NCBI GenBank assembly: GCA_900299195.1
Contig: OMIX01000083.1
Coordinates: 1-63,397, forward strand
Source: Deltaproteobacteria bacterium
GTDB lineage: Bacteria > Bdellovibrionota > FAC87 > UBA2466
Reading direction: 5' to 3'
DNA: 63,397 bases
Numbering within the stretch: the stretch's first letter is position 1; the number at the start of each line of letters is the position of its first letter. A program made the translations under genes and the position numbers. Under the pieces are notes generated by a model. That model was not told where the DNA came from. It saw only the letters and a program-made list of their open reading frames with translations, and made no database searches. Below are positions 1 through 10,060 of the stretch, piece by piece.

Positions 1-330
1 CCCCAAATGGCTCAAGAGATTAAAAGCCGCTATCCTGGATATGGATTGATCGTAGGCCACTACGCACAGAACATGGGAATTTACCTGAAAGACTGGGGCT
101 ATCACGGTCCTGACTTAACTAACGGGTGCATGGTAGCTCATAGTGCCCATCTGAAATTAAATTGGCTTGTAGCTGATGCCGAAAATGCAATTCGAGAGAA
201 AAAGATCACAGCTTTAGTAGATGCCAATCCCAACTGCGCCTTAGGCCCTTCGCTCAATGGAGAGTGGTTTCCTTACTTTCCGAAACGAGAAATTCTGGCC
301 GATTGGCTTTGTGTTTACCACCGGAACTAG
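1..330 (+). CDS. 3' part of an unidentified protein (open at contig start)
   Basis: The reading frame is open to base 1, so the gene is probably cut by the contig edge, although an ATG sits at position 7. The visible 107-109 residues are rich in aromatics (Trp, Tyr) and contain no signal peptide or membrane helix. I recognise no family. It ends with a 4-base overlap with the stop of the convergent pyrophosphatase gene. Its function is unknown. Confidence 0.5.
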   Translation, partial: PQMAQEIKSRYPGYGLIVGHYAQNMGIYLKDWGYHGPDLTNGCMVAHSAHLKLNWLVADAENAIREKKITALVDANPNCALGPSLNGEWFPYFPKREILADWLCVYHRN

Positions 331-872
331 ACGATGGGGAGAACGCCTGGATAATCCCTTGAATACATTTCAATAGACTCTTTGACCACTTGAATAGCTT
401 CTTTGGGACCTAGAAATTCATTCACTTTAACAGTTTTCATTTCAAGAGCCTTGTAATCCTCAAAAAAACGTTTCACCTGTTTTATCCAGTGCGGGGGCAA
501 TTCTTGAATGCTTCGAAAATGTGAAAATTCAGGGTCGTCCGCATGAACTGCAATGATTTTATCATCGGCTTCCCCTTGGTCCTCCATTTTCATGACACCA
601 ATCGGCCGAGCTCTCATTAACGCTAGGGGTACGGTAGCTTCTTGACCTAAAACTAAAATATCCAGAGGATCCCGATCCTCGCACAAGGTTCGGGGAATAA
701 AACCGTAATTTGATGGATAGTGAACTGAGCTAAAAAGAATTCGATCTACTTTGATCAAACCACTCTTTTTATCTAGCTCGTATTTAATTTTAGAGCCTTT
801 AGGCACTTCGATGACAGCTGTCACTACTTCCGGTGCTTCAACTCCAATTTCAACTTCATGCCAAGGATGCAT
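327..872 (-). CDS. ppa: Inorganic pyrophosphatase, soluble type I
   Basis: This cytoplasmic enzyme hydrolyses pyrophosphate to two phosphates and so pulls biosynthetic reactions forward. The 181-residue length is normal for bacterial type I enzymes. The metal-binding signature DRDPLD with flanking ILVLGQE is present, as are the upstream [11 protein letters not shown] and the basic segment [11 protein letters not shown] near residues 25-35. The ATG start lies 10 bases downstream of the stop of the membrane-protein gene on the same strand, so the two may be co-transcribed. Assignment is secure from family knowledge. Confidence 0.95.
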   Translation of the reverse strand: MHPWHEVEIGVEAPEVVTAVIEVPKGSKIKYELDKKSGLIKVDRILFSSVHYPSNYGFIPRTLCEDRDPLDILVLGQEATVPLALMRARPIGVMKMEDQGEADDKIIAVHADDPEFSHFRSIQELPPHWIKQVKRFFEDYKALEMKTVKVNEFLGPKEAIQVVKESIEMYSRDYPGVLPIV

Positions 873-882
873 TTTTAAACTC

Positions 883-2655
883 CTAATTTTTTAGTTTTAA
901 AATCTTTTTGCCGGCAACTTTGGTAACTTCCAAATATTGGCTCGAAAGCCAGTTCCTAAAGAGATCCCCTCTTAGCCAAACGGACGTATCGGGGGTGACA
1001 AACCAATCCAACACTATCATTTCGGGAGGATGTTGCATCCAATCTTTGACTAGGGACTCTTCAATCCGTGAATTGTATTGATCAAAATAAAGATTACTCA
1101 CATTCCTCACGGGAATCGCTTCACTTAAAGAATGAGGCCCTCCATGAACAAGCCAAAGTGTTCGTTTGCCTTTAACCCACGGTTTCACTTTTTCAGTGTA
1201 AAAAGTAACAAAGTCTCGTTCAGACTTAGAAAAGAATAGTCCCTCAACTGAATACCCTGGAATCGTATCCATCTGACTGACTGAGTGAGTTGGATAAAAA
1301 AAGAGTCCCAAAAACCACATTAAAAAAACCCCAGTCAAAAATTGTTTTCGACTCCAAACACCCAAAATCAAACCCGTTATAAAAAACAGAGACAAAAACA
1401 GGGGTGTATTTAGAAAAAAATAGGCAAATCTGGAAGCACAGATCCAAACATTCATTCCCAAACTAAAAATTAACAAAAATAACAGAGCTAATGAGTCTTT
1501 CACGAACAATTGTTGTCTCTTCCATAACACAAACAAATAAAAAACTAGCCCAATGATCACATACCAAAAACAAGAAGCAAAAATAATACTGTTCGACCTG
1601 TAATCTTCGTTTAGCCAAAAGTATTTTTGTCTCCAATAAAACACCACGTCAGGAATAATTAAAGGAATGACAAGAAAAAAAACGAATCCAACAAAACACC
1701 CAATAACATCATTTTGTGTTGGAAAAGATTTCTTCTCTCCTGAGTTCTGTGGTTTTTTGGACCAAAACTTACGGTAGCAAATTAAGTTAAATCCCAAAAT
1801 GAGCCCATAAGAAAAAAGCTCTCCTATATGCTGAATTAACCAACGAACATCTCTTTGATTGGATTGGCCAAAGGAAATTCTAGGCACTGCGGTCTTAAGC
1901 ATATTAAAAAAATTACCTTTTGCCGAGGCAGCATCAATGAACATCAATGTATACAATTCTTTGAAGCTAATGTTTCTAGAAAACCACCCAAACAGAATGG
2001 CATTCAAAAAAACAAAAACGAATCCAAAGGTCAGCATTGGTTTTATGAAGTCTATCACCTTTATATTTTTACGGAGACATCCCTCTATGATGATTAAAAG
2101 AAATACCAAAATCGCAACTCCCAAGCCCAAATTTTGTTTGGTAAACAAAGAAAGAGAAGCTAGTACAGCGGCCGGCACTAAATACCTACAACGACCGGAG
2201 AACAAATAATTGAAACAAAAAACCCCACACCAAATGCTCAAACAATAACTGAGGCAATTATACAAATGTAAGGCAACTAAATGAGGGATACTTAACGGGG
2301 CCACTATCATGAGAACTAAAGATAAAATCTCAATCCTTGGGGTCAATCTTTTGAAAAGCAGAAAAACCCCGTACCAACTTAAGATCCAACATCCGTAGTA
2401 CAAGGGGTAAATTAAAACCCACCGCGGTCCAAACCATCTAAAGACTTGTCCTATCACCTCATAAGACAAGGGTCCTAAAGCGGTATAGAAATCTTTTCCG
2501 TAGATTCCGCCTTGATAAACTCGATACCCCGTCTCGTAATCCCAGCCATAATCAAAACCGTTAGCGATAAAAACCCAACGTAAAGCACACAATAAAATAG
2601 CCAAAGCAGCTAAAAAAAGGGGTTTTTCAAGCTTCACATTTAAAATGGGCATCAA
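883..2655 (-). CDS. Polytopic membrane protein, GT-C glycosyltransferase-like
   Basis: The 590-residue protein has about ten or more hydrophobic helices and a less hydrophobic C-terminal domain of roughly 110 residues. After the first helix comes an acidic loop ([16 protein letters not shown]) followed by GPLSYE. A later FTKQNLGLG segment is typical of dolichyl- or polyprenyl-phosphate sugar transferases of the GT-C fold (PMT/ArnT-like). The role as a glycosyltransferase using a lipid-linked sugar at the periplasmic face is inferred; no residue proves it. A Shine-Dalgarno-like AAGGA precedes the ATG. It may be the first gene of a unit with ppa. Confidence 0.6.
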   Translation of the reverse strand: MMPILNVKLEKPLFLAALAILLCALRWVFIANGFDYGWDYETGYRVYQGGIYGKDFYTALGPLSYEVIGQVFRWFGPRWVLIYPLYYGCWILSWYGVFLLFKRLTPRIEILSLVLMIVAPLSIPHLVALHLYNCLSYCLSIWCGVFCFNYLFSGRCRYLVPAAVLASLSLFTKQNLGLGVAILVFLLIIIEGCLRKNIKVIDFIKPMLTFGFVFVFLNAILFGWFSRNISFKELYTLMFIDAASAKGNFFNMLKTAVPRISFGQSNQRDVRWLIQHIGELFSYGLILGFNLICYRKFWSKKPQNSGEKKSFPTQNDVIGCFVGFVFFLVIPLIIPDVVFYWRQKYFWLNEDYRSNSIIFASCFWYVIIGLVFYLFVLWKRQQLFVKDSLALLFLLIFSLGMNVWICASRFAYFFLNTPLFLSLFFITGLILGVWSRKQFLTGVFLMWFLGLFFYPTHSVSQMDTIPGYSVEGLFFSKSERDFVTFYTEKVKPWVKGKRTLWLVHGGPHSLSEAIPVRNVSNLYFDQYNSRIEESLVKDWMQHPPEMIVLDWFVTPDTSVWLRGDLFRNWLSSQYLEVTKVAGKKILKLKN

Positions 2656-2769
2656 ATTTTTCCTTAAATTTCAGTCAATTGTATCAAATTTTCATCGCTT
2701 CACAATTCCATCACAATTTTTGTGTATGATAAGAGTGTTGTATCTTAACCCCTGGATTTAGTGGAACGT

Positions 2770-3258
2770 ATGTCGAGAAAGATATTGATTGTCATTTGGC
2801 TCCTGATGGTCCCCTGGCCCGTGAACGCCCAGTGGATTGAGTCCTACTACGAGTGTCTTTGCCACGGGGGAACGCGGGAAACCTGTTCCGCTAAACTTGA
2901 GGACTTTCCAGAGTTTCAAGAGTTCATGAGGCTTTACTCAAAGTCGGAGCCCAATCCCAGACTCGCCACAGAACAAGTTCGCAGAGCCGATATTTTCATA
3001 GGGGAACGCTACGAAAGGCTGACTGAAGAGAGGTCTTGTTTGGACTACATTAGACCTACGCTGAGAAAAGTCATGATCTATGCCATCCGAGAAAATTCTA
3101 TCGGAGGCCCGGGAGCCCCCATTCGTATCGGAGGGCTTAAAGAGTTAGCGGAACTTTTATACCGTTGGGCAGAAGAGTATTGTTTCGACCACTCTACTCC
3201 CCCCTCTCAACCCATCCAAACCAGTTTACCCAACCCTGACCTGTGCAAATTCAGATAG
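2770..3258 (+). CDS. Small secreted protein of unknown function
   Basis: From the ATG at 2770 the protein is 162 residues and begins with a clear signal peptide (MSRKILIVIWLLMVPWPVNAQ, cut after Ala). A GTG three codons upstream at 2761 is an alternative start. The mature part is charged and has five cysteines, two of them close together (CLCHGG), consistent with disulfides in the periplasm. A possible -10 box (TATGAT at 2725-2730) lies upstream. I recognise no family. Confidence 0.65.
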   Translation: MSRKILIVIWLLMVPWPVNAQWIESYYECLCHGGTRETCSAKLEDFPEFQEFMRLYSKSEPNPRLATEQVRRADIFIGERYERLTEERSCLDYIRPTLRKVMIYAIRENSIGGPGAPIRIGGLKELAELLYRWAEEYCFDHSTPPSQPIQTSLPNPDLCKFR

Positions 3259-3289
3259 TCCCTAGTTTAAATATGTTAGAAATTCTCGA

Positions 3290-4036
3290 TCAAGATTTTA
3301 AGCTAATAAAATAACGGTCTTTAGCAGCTTCAAGCTTTCTATAGGCAGCATCATAAAGCATAAAACGATTACCAGCTTGAGTCAGATCGGGATTGAGATC
3401 AGGATGAAATTTCTTCGCCAATTCTCGATATCGCTTTTGAATCACTGACCAATCTCTTGCTTCAGGAATTCCCATGATTCCCAAAGCATTGGTTAGCTCT
3501 CTGGGGAGGCCCGTGCCCGTCTGAGGGAAATCAGATAAAGGTTGGGCCGAACGATTATGATGCCCTTGAAAGCGGGTGTTTCTCCCGGTTCGAGTTCCTG
3601 AAGAAAAATTTTGAGGTTGAGATTTTGAATTCATCTTTCGTTGAGCTTTAACCTTCACAGGCTGGGGCTTAAACACTTGAGATAAAACCTTCTCAGTTAA
3701 CTCGACGAACATTATCTTAACAAACCAAATGCAACTTGAAAGAATAGTCAGGGGAATCCCTGAGAGATCCCATTTGTTTTCACTGGATAGTGTTTTCTCT
3801 AAGTGTCCCGGTTGATAGTAAGTGTAATAAAACGCCCAAAAGAAAAGAAATCCTGCTGGGAACATTAGACCCGAGGGAACCTTCTCTAATTTGAGTTCGA
3901 AAAAGTACTCAGCCGCTATAAAAGCCACAACAGACAAGTAAATAGCGCTGCTGTCAGTGGCGCTTTCGATAGTTTTAGCTTGATGAGGATGGGAACGATG
4001 TTGGTAGAGATGTTCTCGATAATCACGTGCATTCAT
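3290..4036 (-). CDS. Membrane protein with a C-terminal J-domain
   Basis: The N-terminal half has hydrophobic stretches that look like two to three membrane helices. A basic, Ser/Gln-rich linker follows, and the protein ends with a J-domain: WSVIQKRYRELAKKFHPDLNPD, with the HPD tripeptide near residue 211 of 248. J-domains stimulate DnaK ATPase, so this is a membrane-tethered co-chaperone by inference. A C-terminal J-domain is the arrangement of DjlA-like rather than DnaJ proteins. The ATG at 4036 is chosen; an upstream in-frame start at 4123 would add 29 basic residues. Neither has a strong ribosome-binding site. Confidence 0.7.
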   Translation of the reverse strand: MNARDYREHLYQHRSHPHQAKTIESATDSSAIYLSVVAFIAAEYFFELKLEKVPSGLMFPAGFLFFWAFYYTYYQPGHLEKTLSSENKWDLSGIPLTILSSCIWFVKIMFVELTEKVLSQVFKPQPVKVKAQRKMNSKSQPQNFSSGTRTGRNTRFQGHHNRSAQPLSDFPQTGTGLPRELTNALGIMGIPEARDWSVIQKRYRELAKKFHPDLNPDLTQAGNRFMLYDAAYRKLEAAKDRYFISLKS

Positions 4037-4258
4037 AAAATAGTCTCGCTTTAACCCTGAGAGATGCAAATTCGTGCCCAAATTTTTGTGTGTAAAAAGT
4101 TTGAAGAGTCGACAAAATTTCAACTAGCACTGAGCGGGTAGGCCTTAGATTATTGAATTTCCACAGATTTAGACTGTCCTAATTCAGTACAGGGGGATGT
4201 TTTTCATCTAAGTCACTGAAAGGACTCAAATTAAAACTGAATTCACTGAGTCTTATGC

Positions 4259-5791
4259 TTAATAATAATACGTGAGCCCTAAAAGAATCCCCTTAGTCAT
4301 TTGACTGATAGAAGATATCGCTGCAGGCCCGGTTTCGCCGCCGGAAATATCTGCTCCAAAACGTTGGAACATCAACTTAGCATCAAAATCAAAGTCCTTT
4401 TGATAATTGTACGTAGCTTTTAAGAGTAAGGTCCATGCTGCAATATTACTGTAAGAAACGATGGCCGTTGTCGGGGTTTCCGATAAAGAGGGGAAAATGA
4501 TTGAACTAATATCAGCGCCCACTCCTAAATTTTCGTTGATAGGAAAACTCACTCCTCCACTGATCATGGGACCTGCATAAGAAGCACTATTAAAAATCAC
4601 CGGGTCTGCAATCGAAGAAATTGAAAAACTTTGATTTGCATAGCCACCACGCAAATAAACAATGGGTCCCGTATTAGGTGCAAAAATATTCAGTCGATAA
4701 CCGACCAATAACTTTAAAGCTGACACCGACATTCCTACCGGCTCAGCCCCTGCTGTTTTACTGTTTACGATCGAAGCCACTCCGTAGTTAAAGCCTAAAT
4801 TCAAATAATATTTACTGGTAAGCCAAAGCTCTCCATTAAAAATTCCACCCGTCACCAATTTAGTGGAACTGGACTGTGCTCCAGACACTTTAGTGTTCTC
4901 GAATGTGACCAAGGTGGGCCCTAAATCCAAATTAACAATACCTAACTTACCTTTTTTAACTTCAAACTCATTGCCCCAAAGAGATGCCGGTTCTCTGCCC
5001 TCAGAAGCATCTAAAAGATTTCTCACTTCCATCGGAGGGCTATCTGAAAACTGCACTTTATTGCCTCGAGCTACTTCATGAGGTCGCTTCTCAACCATTA
5101 TTTTTCCAAAAGTCAGATTCTCTTCTACTTGGGTAATTCCGACGAGTCCGGTTTCTTCTAAAATCAACTTCCCGTCTCTCATCTCTGTCGTAAAAACTGA
5201 AATTTGAGTCCCCGGCCGAAAAACACGAGCACCTCGGTCTAGAACTACTAAATAACCATCGCGTTTTAAAATCGAGGCATCAAACGGAATTTTTTTAACC
5301 AGCTCGGACATGGCCTCTCGAGTAGCCATCGCAAAACTATCTAATGCTTTTGGATTTGAGACGGGTGCAGTCTCATAACTAATCATTTCACCCGTAGAGG
5401 TAATGACAAGGGTCAGCCCGACTTCATACTCTTCTTCTTTTTTTAAAAGTTCCGCTAAGACAACGGCTCGAGAGCCCTTCACATATTGGTCCTTAAAGAC
5501 CTCTTCAAAAACCTTAAGTTTCTCAGTCGTAGCTGGATGAATGGCCTGAGTTGAAATTTTACTTATTCCCTCTCTGAACGAGGGCTGATTCTTTTCTGAA
5601 AATTCAAATCGGGGATTAGCTTGAAGCAAAGAAATAAGTTCAGTTTCAATTTGCTCAGAAAAAACTGGCTGTTTTTTGGCATTGATGCCCCCCGCCACAA
5701 AACCTTTGTAACTATACTGGTCATCCAAAGAGGGAGAGCCCCAAACGAAATTCGAACCCAAAAGAAGTAACAGTTGAAATAGTTTTATCAT
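4259..5791 (-). CDS. Outer-membrane beta-barrel protein with N-terminal periplasmic domain
   Basis: The 510-residue protein starts with a hydrophobic signal peptide (MIKLFQLLLLLGSNFVWGS). Residues about 30-260 form a soluble alpha/beta region resembling periplasmic lipoprotein-assembly domains of the CsgG/FlgT kind. Residues about 290-510 are rich in alternating hydrophobic and Gly/Tyr strands and end in ...LTYYY, an aromatic C-terminus typical of outer-membrane barrels. A TTG two codons upstream (5797) is an alternative start. Divergent from the lptC gene. Specific function unknown; a pore or surface protein is the likely role. Confidence 0.6.
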   Translation of the reverse strand: MIKLFQLLLLLGSNFVWGSPSLDDQYSYKGFVAGGINAKKQPVFSEQIETELISLLQANPRFEFSEKNQPSFREGISKISTQAIHPATTEKLKVFEEVFKDQYVKGSRAVVLAELLKKEEEYEVGLTLVITSTGEMISYETAPVSNPKALDSFAMATREAMSELVKKIPFDASILKRDGYLVVLDRGARVFRPGTQISVFTTEMRDGKLILEETGLVGITQVEENLTFGKIMVEKRPHEVARGNKVQFSDSPPMEVRNLLDASEGREPASLWGNEFEVKKGKLGIVNLDLGPTLVTFENTKVSGAQSSSTKLVTGGIFNGELWLTSKYYLNLGFNYGVASIVNSKTAGAEPVGMSVSALKLLVGYRLNIFAPNTGPIVYLRGGYANQSFSISSIADPVIFNSASYAGPMISGGVSFPINENLGVGADISSIIFPSLSETPTTAIVSYSNIAAWTLLLKATYNYQKDFDFDAKLMFQRFGADISGGETGPAAISSISQMTKGILLGLTYYY

Positions 5792-5975
5792 GATCAAAAG
5801 AGTTGGAATGAATTATGTGAATATGGCTACTTCTTCTATTGTAGGTGAATTTTCTCCTAGAGTCACTCTTTGGCGAGGCCCCACTTAACATCAATAATGC
5901 TGCGTATAAAAGCATATCATTTCAGCAACTCTCACCTACGCTAAATTGCGTCGATAGACTCTTTCTGTTATCGTG

Positions 5976-6965
5976 ATGCCGATGTGGTGGCAGGCAGTTA
6001 ATAAAAAACTCTTCCTTTCGTTCTTTTTAGGGTTCTGGTTCTTATTGGTTTGGCTGTGGCCAGCTTCTTCTGACCCAGTGAATCTAGATAGCAATACTGA
6101 GTCTTTATTTAATCAGGAAGGACTTTATCGCTCCGACCTCACTCAAGCTAACTTCGGACTTCTCGGAGTTCGTTTTTATGAGTCAGTGGAGGGGCAACCC
6201 CGCTGGCAAATCGAATCCCAGTTTGCTGAACTTCACAGAAAAGAAAATTATGCCTTTTTAAAAACGGTAACGGCCCATTTTTTCTCAGAAGCCACTCGGA
6301 ACAAAATTTTAACAAAATCAGATTATGGGCGGTCTTGGACTGAAAAAAATTATGTCGAGTTAGATGGCCATGTTTCTATTGAATCGAGCAACGGATATTT
6401 GTTTTGGATGAACCATCTTAATTACGATGGAACTAAACATGAATTTCATTCTGAGGATCCCGTTCACATGAAGGGGCCCAACCTCCAACATCCCACCATG
6501 TTTCTCAATGGCACCGGCCTTCACGCACAAATTAATAAAGAACATTTCGTACTCAATCGTGATGTTTCCTCTCAAAAGCGGTTAAAAAGTGGGGAATGGC
6601 TGAAAATTCTATCTAAAAGTGGTGAGTTCTTTACTCAAGAGTCTCGAGCCGTTTTTATAGGAGGGGTCAAATCCAATATGCCTTCGATGACTATTTCCAG
6701 TGACATCTTCGAAATCAGCTCCCAAGAAGGAGAGGAAAACGTGAACGCTTTTGGAAATGTCGTTATTCATAGTAAAGATCGTGTAGGCTATGCTCAAAAA
6801 GCCTATTTAGAGGTTGGAGGCGATGAGATCATTCTAGAAGGTAAGGCTCGCCTTGAAGCCCAGGGAAATGTTATTGAAGGGAAAAAAATTAAGCTCTTCT
6901 CTGACGATGATAGAATAGAGGTTGAAGAGGCTGAAGGAAGAACAGTACATGATACTCCGCGCTGA
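5976..6965 (+). CDS. lptC: LptC-LptA-like LPS transport protein (fusion)
   Basis: A single N-terminal membrane anchor (LFLSFFLGFWFLLVWLWP) is followed by an LptC-like periplasmic domain (to about residue 190). A second stretch has the LptA/OstA pattern, with FIGGVKS, FGNVVIHSKD and AYLEVGGDEIILEGKARLEAQGN. At 329 residues it is far longer than ordinary LptC (about 190). LptC and LptA form the periplasmic beta-jellyroll bridge that carries LPS from LptB2FG to the outer membrane. The gene overlaps lptB by 17 bases, which supports the role. GTG 5973 and ATG 5982 are alternative starts. The fusion reading is inference from length and motif repetition. Confidence 0.75.
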   Translation: MPMWWQAVNKKLFLSFFLGFWFLLVWLWPASSDPVNLDSNTESLFNQEGLYRSDLTQANFGLLGVRFYESVEGQPRWQIESQFAELHRKENYAFLKTVTAHFFSEATRNKILTKSDYGRSWTEKNYVELDGHVSIESSNGYLFWMNHLNYDGTKHEFHSEDPVHMKGPNLQHPTMFLNGTGLHAQINKEHFVLNRDVSSQKRLKSGEWLKILSKSGEFFTQESRAVFIGGVKSNMPSMTISSDIFEISSQEGEENVNAFGNVVIHSKDRVGYAQKAYLEVGGDEIILEGKARLEAQGNVIEGKKIKLFSDDDRIEVEEAEGRTVHDTPR

Positions 6966-7668
6966 AAACTTAAGAAAAAGTTTCAAAGGTCGAACGGTAG
7001 TGTCCGATGTGTGTTTTGAAATTAGCAGCGGAAAAGCGGTAGGACTTTTAGGTCCTAACGGAGCCGGTAAAACCACCACTTTTTACATGATGGTAGGGTT
7101 AGTCACTCCCGATTCGGGCAAGGTCACTTTGGATGGAATCGATCTAGCGCAACGTCCCATTCACGAACGGGCCAGAATGGGTTTAGGCTACTTGCCCCAG
7201 GATCCCTCTATTTTTAGGAAGCTTAGTGTCGAAGAAAATTTATTCTTAGTTTTGGATAACTTGAAAATTAGCCGACAAGAAAAGAGAACACGAGCGGAAA
7301 GAGCCTTGAGTGAACTAGGCATTGCTAAGTTGGCGAAAAGCCAAGCGCTCACTTTAAGTGGTGGAGAACGGCGAAGACTTGAGATTGCTAGAGCTTTGAT
7401 TTTGGATCCTAGGTTCTTACTTTTAGATGAACCCTACGCCGGAATCGACCCACTGGCAGTGCAAGAAATTCAAGGTATTATCAAATTGTTAGTTGAGAAA
7501 GGGATCGGGGTCGTTATCACAGATCATAATGTAAGAGAAACTCTGAAATCTTGTGATGAGGCCTACTTGATTAAAGAAGGAAAAATTTGGATTCATGGAA
7601 AACCGCAAGAAATTGTGGAAAATGATTCAGCTAGGAAATTCTACTTAGGAGAAAGTTTTAGGTTATAA
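6949..7668 (+). CDS. lptB: LPS export ABC transporter ATPase LptB
   Basis: This cytoplasmic ATPase powers extraction of LPS by LptFG. Walker A GPNGAGKT is at residues 35-42. The signature is LSGGERRRLEIARAL, followed by Walker B FLLLDEPYAGIDP with LptB-type AGIDP, and the switch histidine is in ITDHNVRETL. Length (239 aa) matches LptB. The ATG at 6949 has a GAAGGAAG ribosome-binding site; an upstream in-frame start would extend into lptC without family support. It sits between lptC and rpoN, the classic proteobacterial order. Confidence 0.96.
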   Translation: MILRAENLRKSFKGRTVVSDVCFEISSGKAVGLLGPNGAGKTTTFYMMVGLVTPDSGKVTLDGIDLAQRPIHERARMGLGYLPQDPSIFRKLSVEENLFLVLDNLKISRQEKRTRAERALSELGIAKLAKSQALTLSGGERRRLEIARALILDPRFLLLDEPYAGIDPLAVQEIQGIIKLLVEKGIGVVITDHNVRETLKSCDEAYLIKEGKIWIHGKPQEIVENDSARKFYLGESFRL

Positions 7669-7670
7669 CT

Positions 7671-9095
7671 ATGGCAATCGGTCCAAAATTATCTCTCAAT
7701 TTAGGTCAGCATCTCGTCATGACTCCTCAGCTGCAACAAGCTATCAAGCTTTTGCAGATGAATCGAATGGAAATGGAGAATTTGATCAATTCAGAGCTAG
7801 TTGAAAATCCTACTCTTGAGGAAACTTCAGATTCGGAGAGTACAGTTCAGGGTATGGATGAAGTTCCACAGGAAACTTCAACTCCCACTGAGGAAAACCC
7901 TCAGGCTAATGAAGACTTCAACTGGGAAAATTATTTAGAGAACTTCAAATCTACTCCGAATCTTCCCGTCTATCGAGGAGGAGATGAAGACCTTCCCTCT
8001 TATGAAAACACATTAACTTCAGCCCCCGACCTGCCAGAGCATTTGATGTGGCAATTGAAAATGAGCGAAATGACCCAAAGTCAAAAAGGCATTGGTGAGG
8101 TCATTATTGGAAACGTGAATGAAGACGGTTACCTTCAGTGCTCAATTGAAGAAATTGCTCAAAAAGAAAATTTTGATGTGCACGAGGTCGAGGCGGTTCT
8201 CTATCGAATTCAAGAATTTGATCCTATTGGAGTAGCTTCAAGAGATTTAAAAGAATGCCTACTGGTTCAAATTTATGATTTAAAAGAAAACGATGACCTC
8301 CTTGAGGCTATGATCGAGAATCATCTTTCCGATCTCGAAAAGAAAAATTACAGCGCTATTTGTAAAGCTCTGAATCTTTCTATGGAAGAAGTCGTCGAGC
8401 GAGTCAAAATTATCGAAGAGTTGGAGCCAAAACCCGGCAGGGCTTTCGGCGGTTCTCCGGCTCACTACATCATCCCCGATATTTACGTTGTAAAACGAGG
8501 TGATGAATATGTGGTCATGCTCAACGAAGATGGTCTGCCCAAATTAAAAATTTCTTCTTTTTATAAAAATCTTTTAGATAAAGAGAGCGAAAATCAGCAG
8601 ATCACTAAAGATTATGTTCAGGGAAAACTCCGCTCCGCAGTTTGGCTTATTCGCAGTATTCATCAGCGACAAAGAACTATTTATAAAGTCACCGAAAGCA
8701 TTGTAAAACAGCAATATGACTTTTTTGAAAAAGGCATTTCCCATCTTAAACCAATGGTTCTTAGAGATGTCGCAGATGACATTGGAATGCACGAATCTAC
8801 CATCAGTCGAGTGACCACCAATAAATATGTCCACACTCCCAGAGGAATTTTTGAGCTTAAATTCTTTTTCAATAGTGGTATCTCGAGAGTTCATGGAGCT
8901 GATGTCGCCAGTGAAACGGTCAAAGAAAAGGTCAAAGCCATCATCGCAACCGAGCCTCCAGCGCATCCGTTTAGCGATCAAAAAATTGTGGAGCTATTGT
9001 TGAAAGAAAACATTAATATTGCTCGCAGAACCGTAGCAAAATATCGAGAAATGTTGGGAATACTTCCTTCATCTAGACGCAAAAAAGTCTTTTGA
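7671..9095 (+). CDS. rpoN: RNA polymerase sigma-54 factor
   Basis: Sigma-54 directs RNA polymerase to -24/-12 promoters that need AAA+ enhancer-binding activators. The Gln/Leu-rich region I (LSLNLGQHLVMTPQLQQAIKLLQ) opens the protein, and an acidic region II follows (about residues 55-95). Near the C-terminus is a perfect RpoN box, ARRTVAKYRE, at about residues 451-460. Length is 474 aa, as expected. It begins two bases after the lptB stop, so it is translationally linked. A near-consensus sigma-54 promoter elsewhere in this window (27471-27486) is a possible target. Confidence 0.97.
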   Translation: MAIGPKLSLNLGQHLVMTPQLQQAIKLLQMNRMEMENLINSELVENPTLEETSDSESTVQGMDEVPQETSTPTEENPQANEDFNWENYLENFKSTPNLPVYRGGDEDLPSYENTLTSAPDLPEHLMWQLKMSEMTQSQKGIGEVIIGNVNEDGYLQCSIEEIAQKENFDVHEVEAVLYRIQEFDPIGVASRDLKECLLVQIYDLKENDDLLEAMIENHLSDLEKKNYSAICKALNLSMEEVVERVKIIEELEPKPGRAFGGSPAHYIIPDIYVVKRGDEYVVMLNEDGLPKLKISSFYKNLLDKESENQQITKDYVQGKLRSAVWLIRSIHQRQRTIYKVTESIVKQQYDFFEKGISHLKPMVLRDVADDIGMHESTISRVTTNKYVHTPRGIFELKFFFNSGISRVHGADVASETVKEKVKAIIATEPPAHPFSDQKIVELLLKENINIARRTVAKYREMLGILPSSRRKKVF

Positions 9096-9138
9096 GACTT
9101 AGGCTTTCTTCCGATACTGAATCTAAGAAGGAGATCCT

Positions 9139-9543
9139 ATGTCACTCCATTTAAACTTCAGAAATATCGAGTCTACAGAAGCTATCAAGGAACACGTTGA
9201 AGATAAGGTGGAAAAACTGAAAAAGTTTGTCACCTACCCCATGGAAGTTCATGTGATACTAAGCCTGGAAAAAAATCTTCAGTGCGTTGAAATCACTTGT
9301 CACGCCGAACACAAAGATTTCGTTGCTAGTACGAAATCCAAAAACCTTTATGAATCGATTGATGTCTGCTGCCATAAAATCGAATCTCAACTCAAAAAGG
9401 AACGAGAAAAAAAGAAGGGGCACCATACCGCCCACAAGCTCCAAAGCCGACATGCTGAAAAGCTTGGCGCCGATGTTCGAGCCATTCTGCCTCACCAAGG
9501 TAAAAGCTCCAACTCCAAACGAACCGGCACCGATCAAGAGTAA
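9139..9543 (+). CDS. hpf: Ribosome hibernation-promoting factor (short form)
   Basis: HPF/RaiA proteins bind the small ribosomal subunit and silence ribosomes in slow-growing cells. The 134-residue protein has the beta-alpha-beta N-terminal fold signature (LNFRNIESTEAIKEHVEDKVEKLKKF) and the conserved VEIT...F.A....NLYESID segment. Its basic C-terminal tail is disordered-looking, and there is no long-form dimerisation domain. A strong AAGGAG site precedes the ATG. Location directly after rpoN is conserved across proteobacteria. A second HPF-like gene lies at 25178. Confidence 0.92.
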   Translation: MSLHLNFRNIESTEAIKEHVEDKVEKLKKFVTYPMEVHVILSLEKNLQCVEITCHAEHKDFVASTKSKNLYESIDVCCHKIESQLKKEREKKKGHHTAHKLQSRHAEKLGADVRAILPHQGKSSNSKRTGTDQE

Positions 9544-9567
9544 ATATTATCTACTTTCAATAACTTA

Positions 9568-9603
9568 AAAGCCTAACCCGTTCCAGGGTTGGGCTTTTTT
9601 TTT
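9568..9603 (+). terminator. Rho-independent terminator after hpf
   Basis: An 11-bp stem (AAGCCTAACCC / GGGTTGGGCTT, one G-U pair) closes a six-base loop and runs into nine T residues. It ends the lptC-lptB-rpoN-hpf unit. Confidence 0.93.
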
Positions 9604-9677
9604 GGCTTTCCGAACCAAATTGACTCATTGCGCAATAATTGATATAAAGCCGCAACTTTTAACCCATAGGAGTTGCT

Positions 9678-10046
9678 ATGAGAGCTCTAGTCTTTTTGAT
9701 TCCTTTCCTAATCATTCAATCCCTTTCCGTGGCGGATGATTCTGCCGCTAGAATCATCGAAGGTTCGTGCGGGGATCATTGGTTCAAAATTCACTTTAAA
9801 GCGAGTGAAGAAACCAAAGCTGTGACCTTATCTTTTTCTGGAGATTCCGGAGAAAACGCTGAGTTCACAGGAACTTTAATTAAAGAAGAGAACGATCCCT
9901 CTTTTCAAATTAAATTCAACTCACCCCAACCCGGGTACTTGAATATTGATGGTACCGACTATTACCACAATATTTATTGGGGAACTTTATCTAGAACCGG
10001 CCGTCCTGAAGACTCTCAAGGTATGGGTCTTTGTTCTATTATGTAA
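9678..10046 (+). CDS. Small secreted protein of unknown function
   Basis: The 122-residue protein has a signal peptide (MRALVFLIPFLIIQSLSVAD) and a mature domain that reads as beta-rich. There is one cysteine near the start of the mature part (GSCGDHW) and one near the end (GLCSIM), a likely disulfide. AGGAG lies upstream of the ATG. Convergent with holA. No family recognised. Confidence 0.6.
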   Translation: MRALVFLIPFLIIQSLSVADDSAARIIEGSCGDHWFKIHFKASEETKAVTLSFSGDSGENAEFTGTLIKEENDPSFQIKFNSPQPGYLNIDGTDYYHNIYWGTLSRTGRPEDSQGMGLCSIM

Positions 10047-10060
10047 AAAGATTGCCGGTT

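Noticed and set aside
3290-4123. Longer start for the J-domain protein
   Set aside because: The added 29 residues are basic and unlike the rest, and neither start has a clear ribosome-binding site; the shorter form was kept with the alternative noted.
5841-5939. GTAGGTGA / TCACCTAC inverted repeat between the barrel gene and lptC
   Set aside because: Eight-base arms 80 bases apart are expected by chance in such a stretch; no supporting symmetry.
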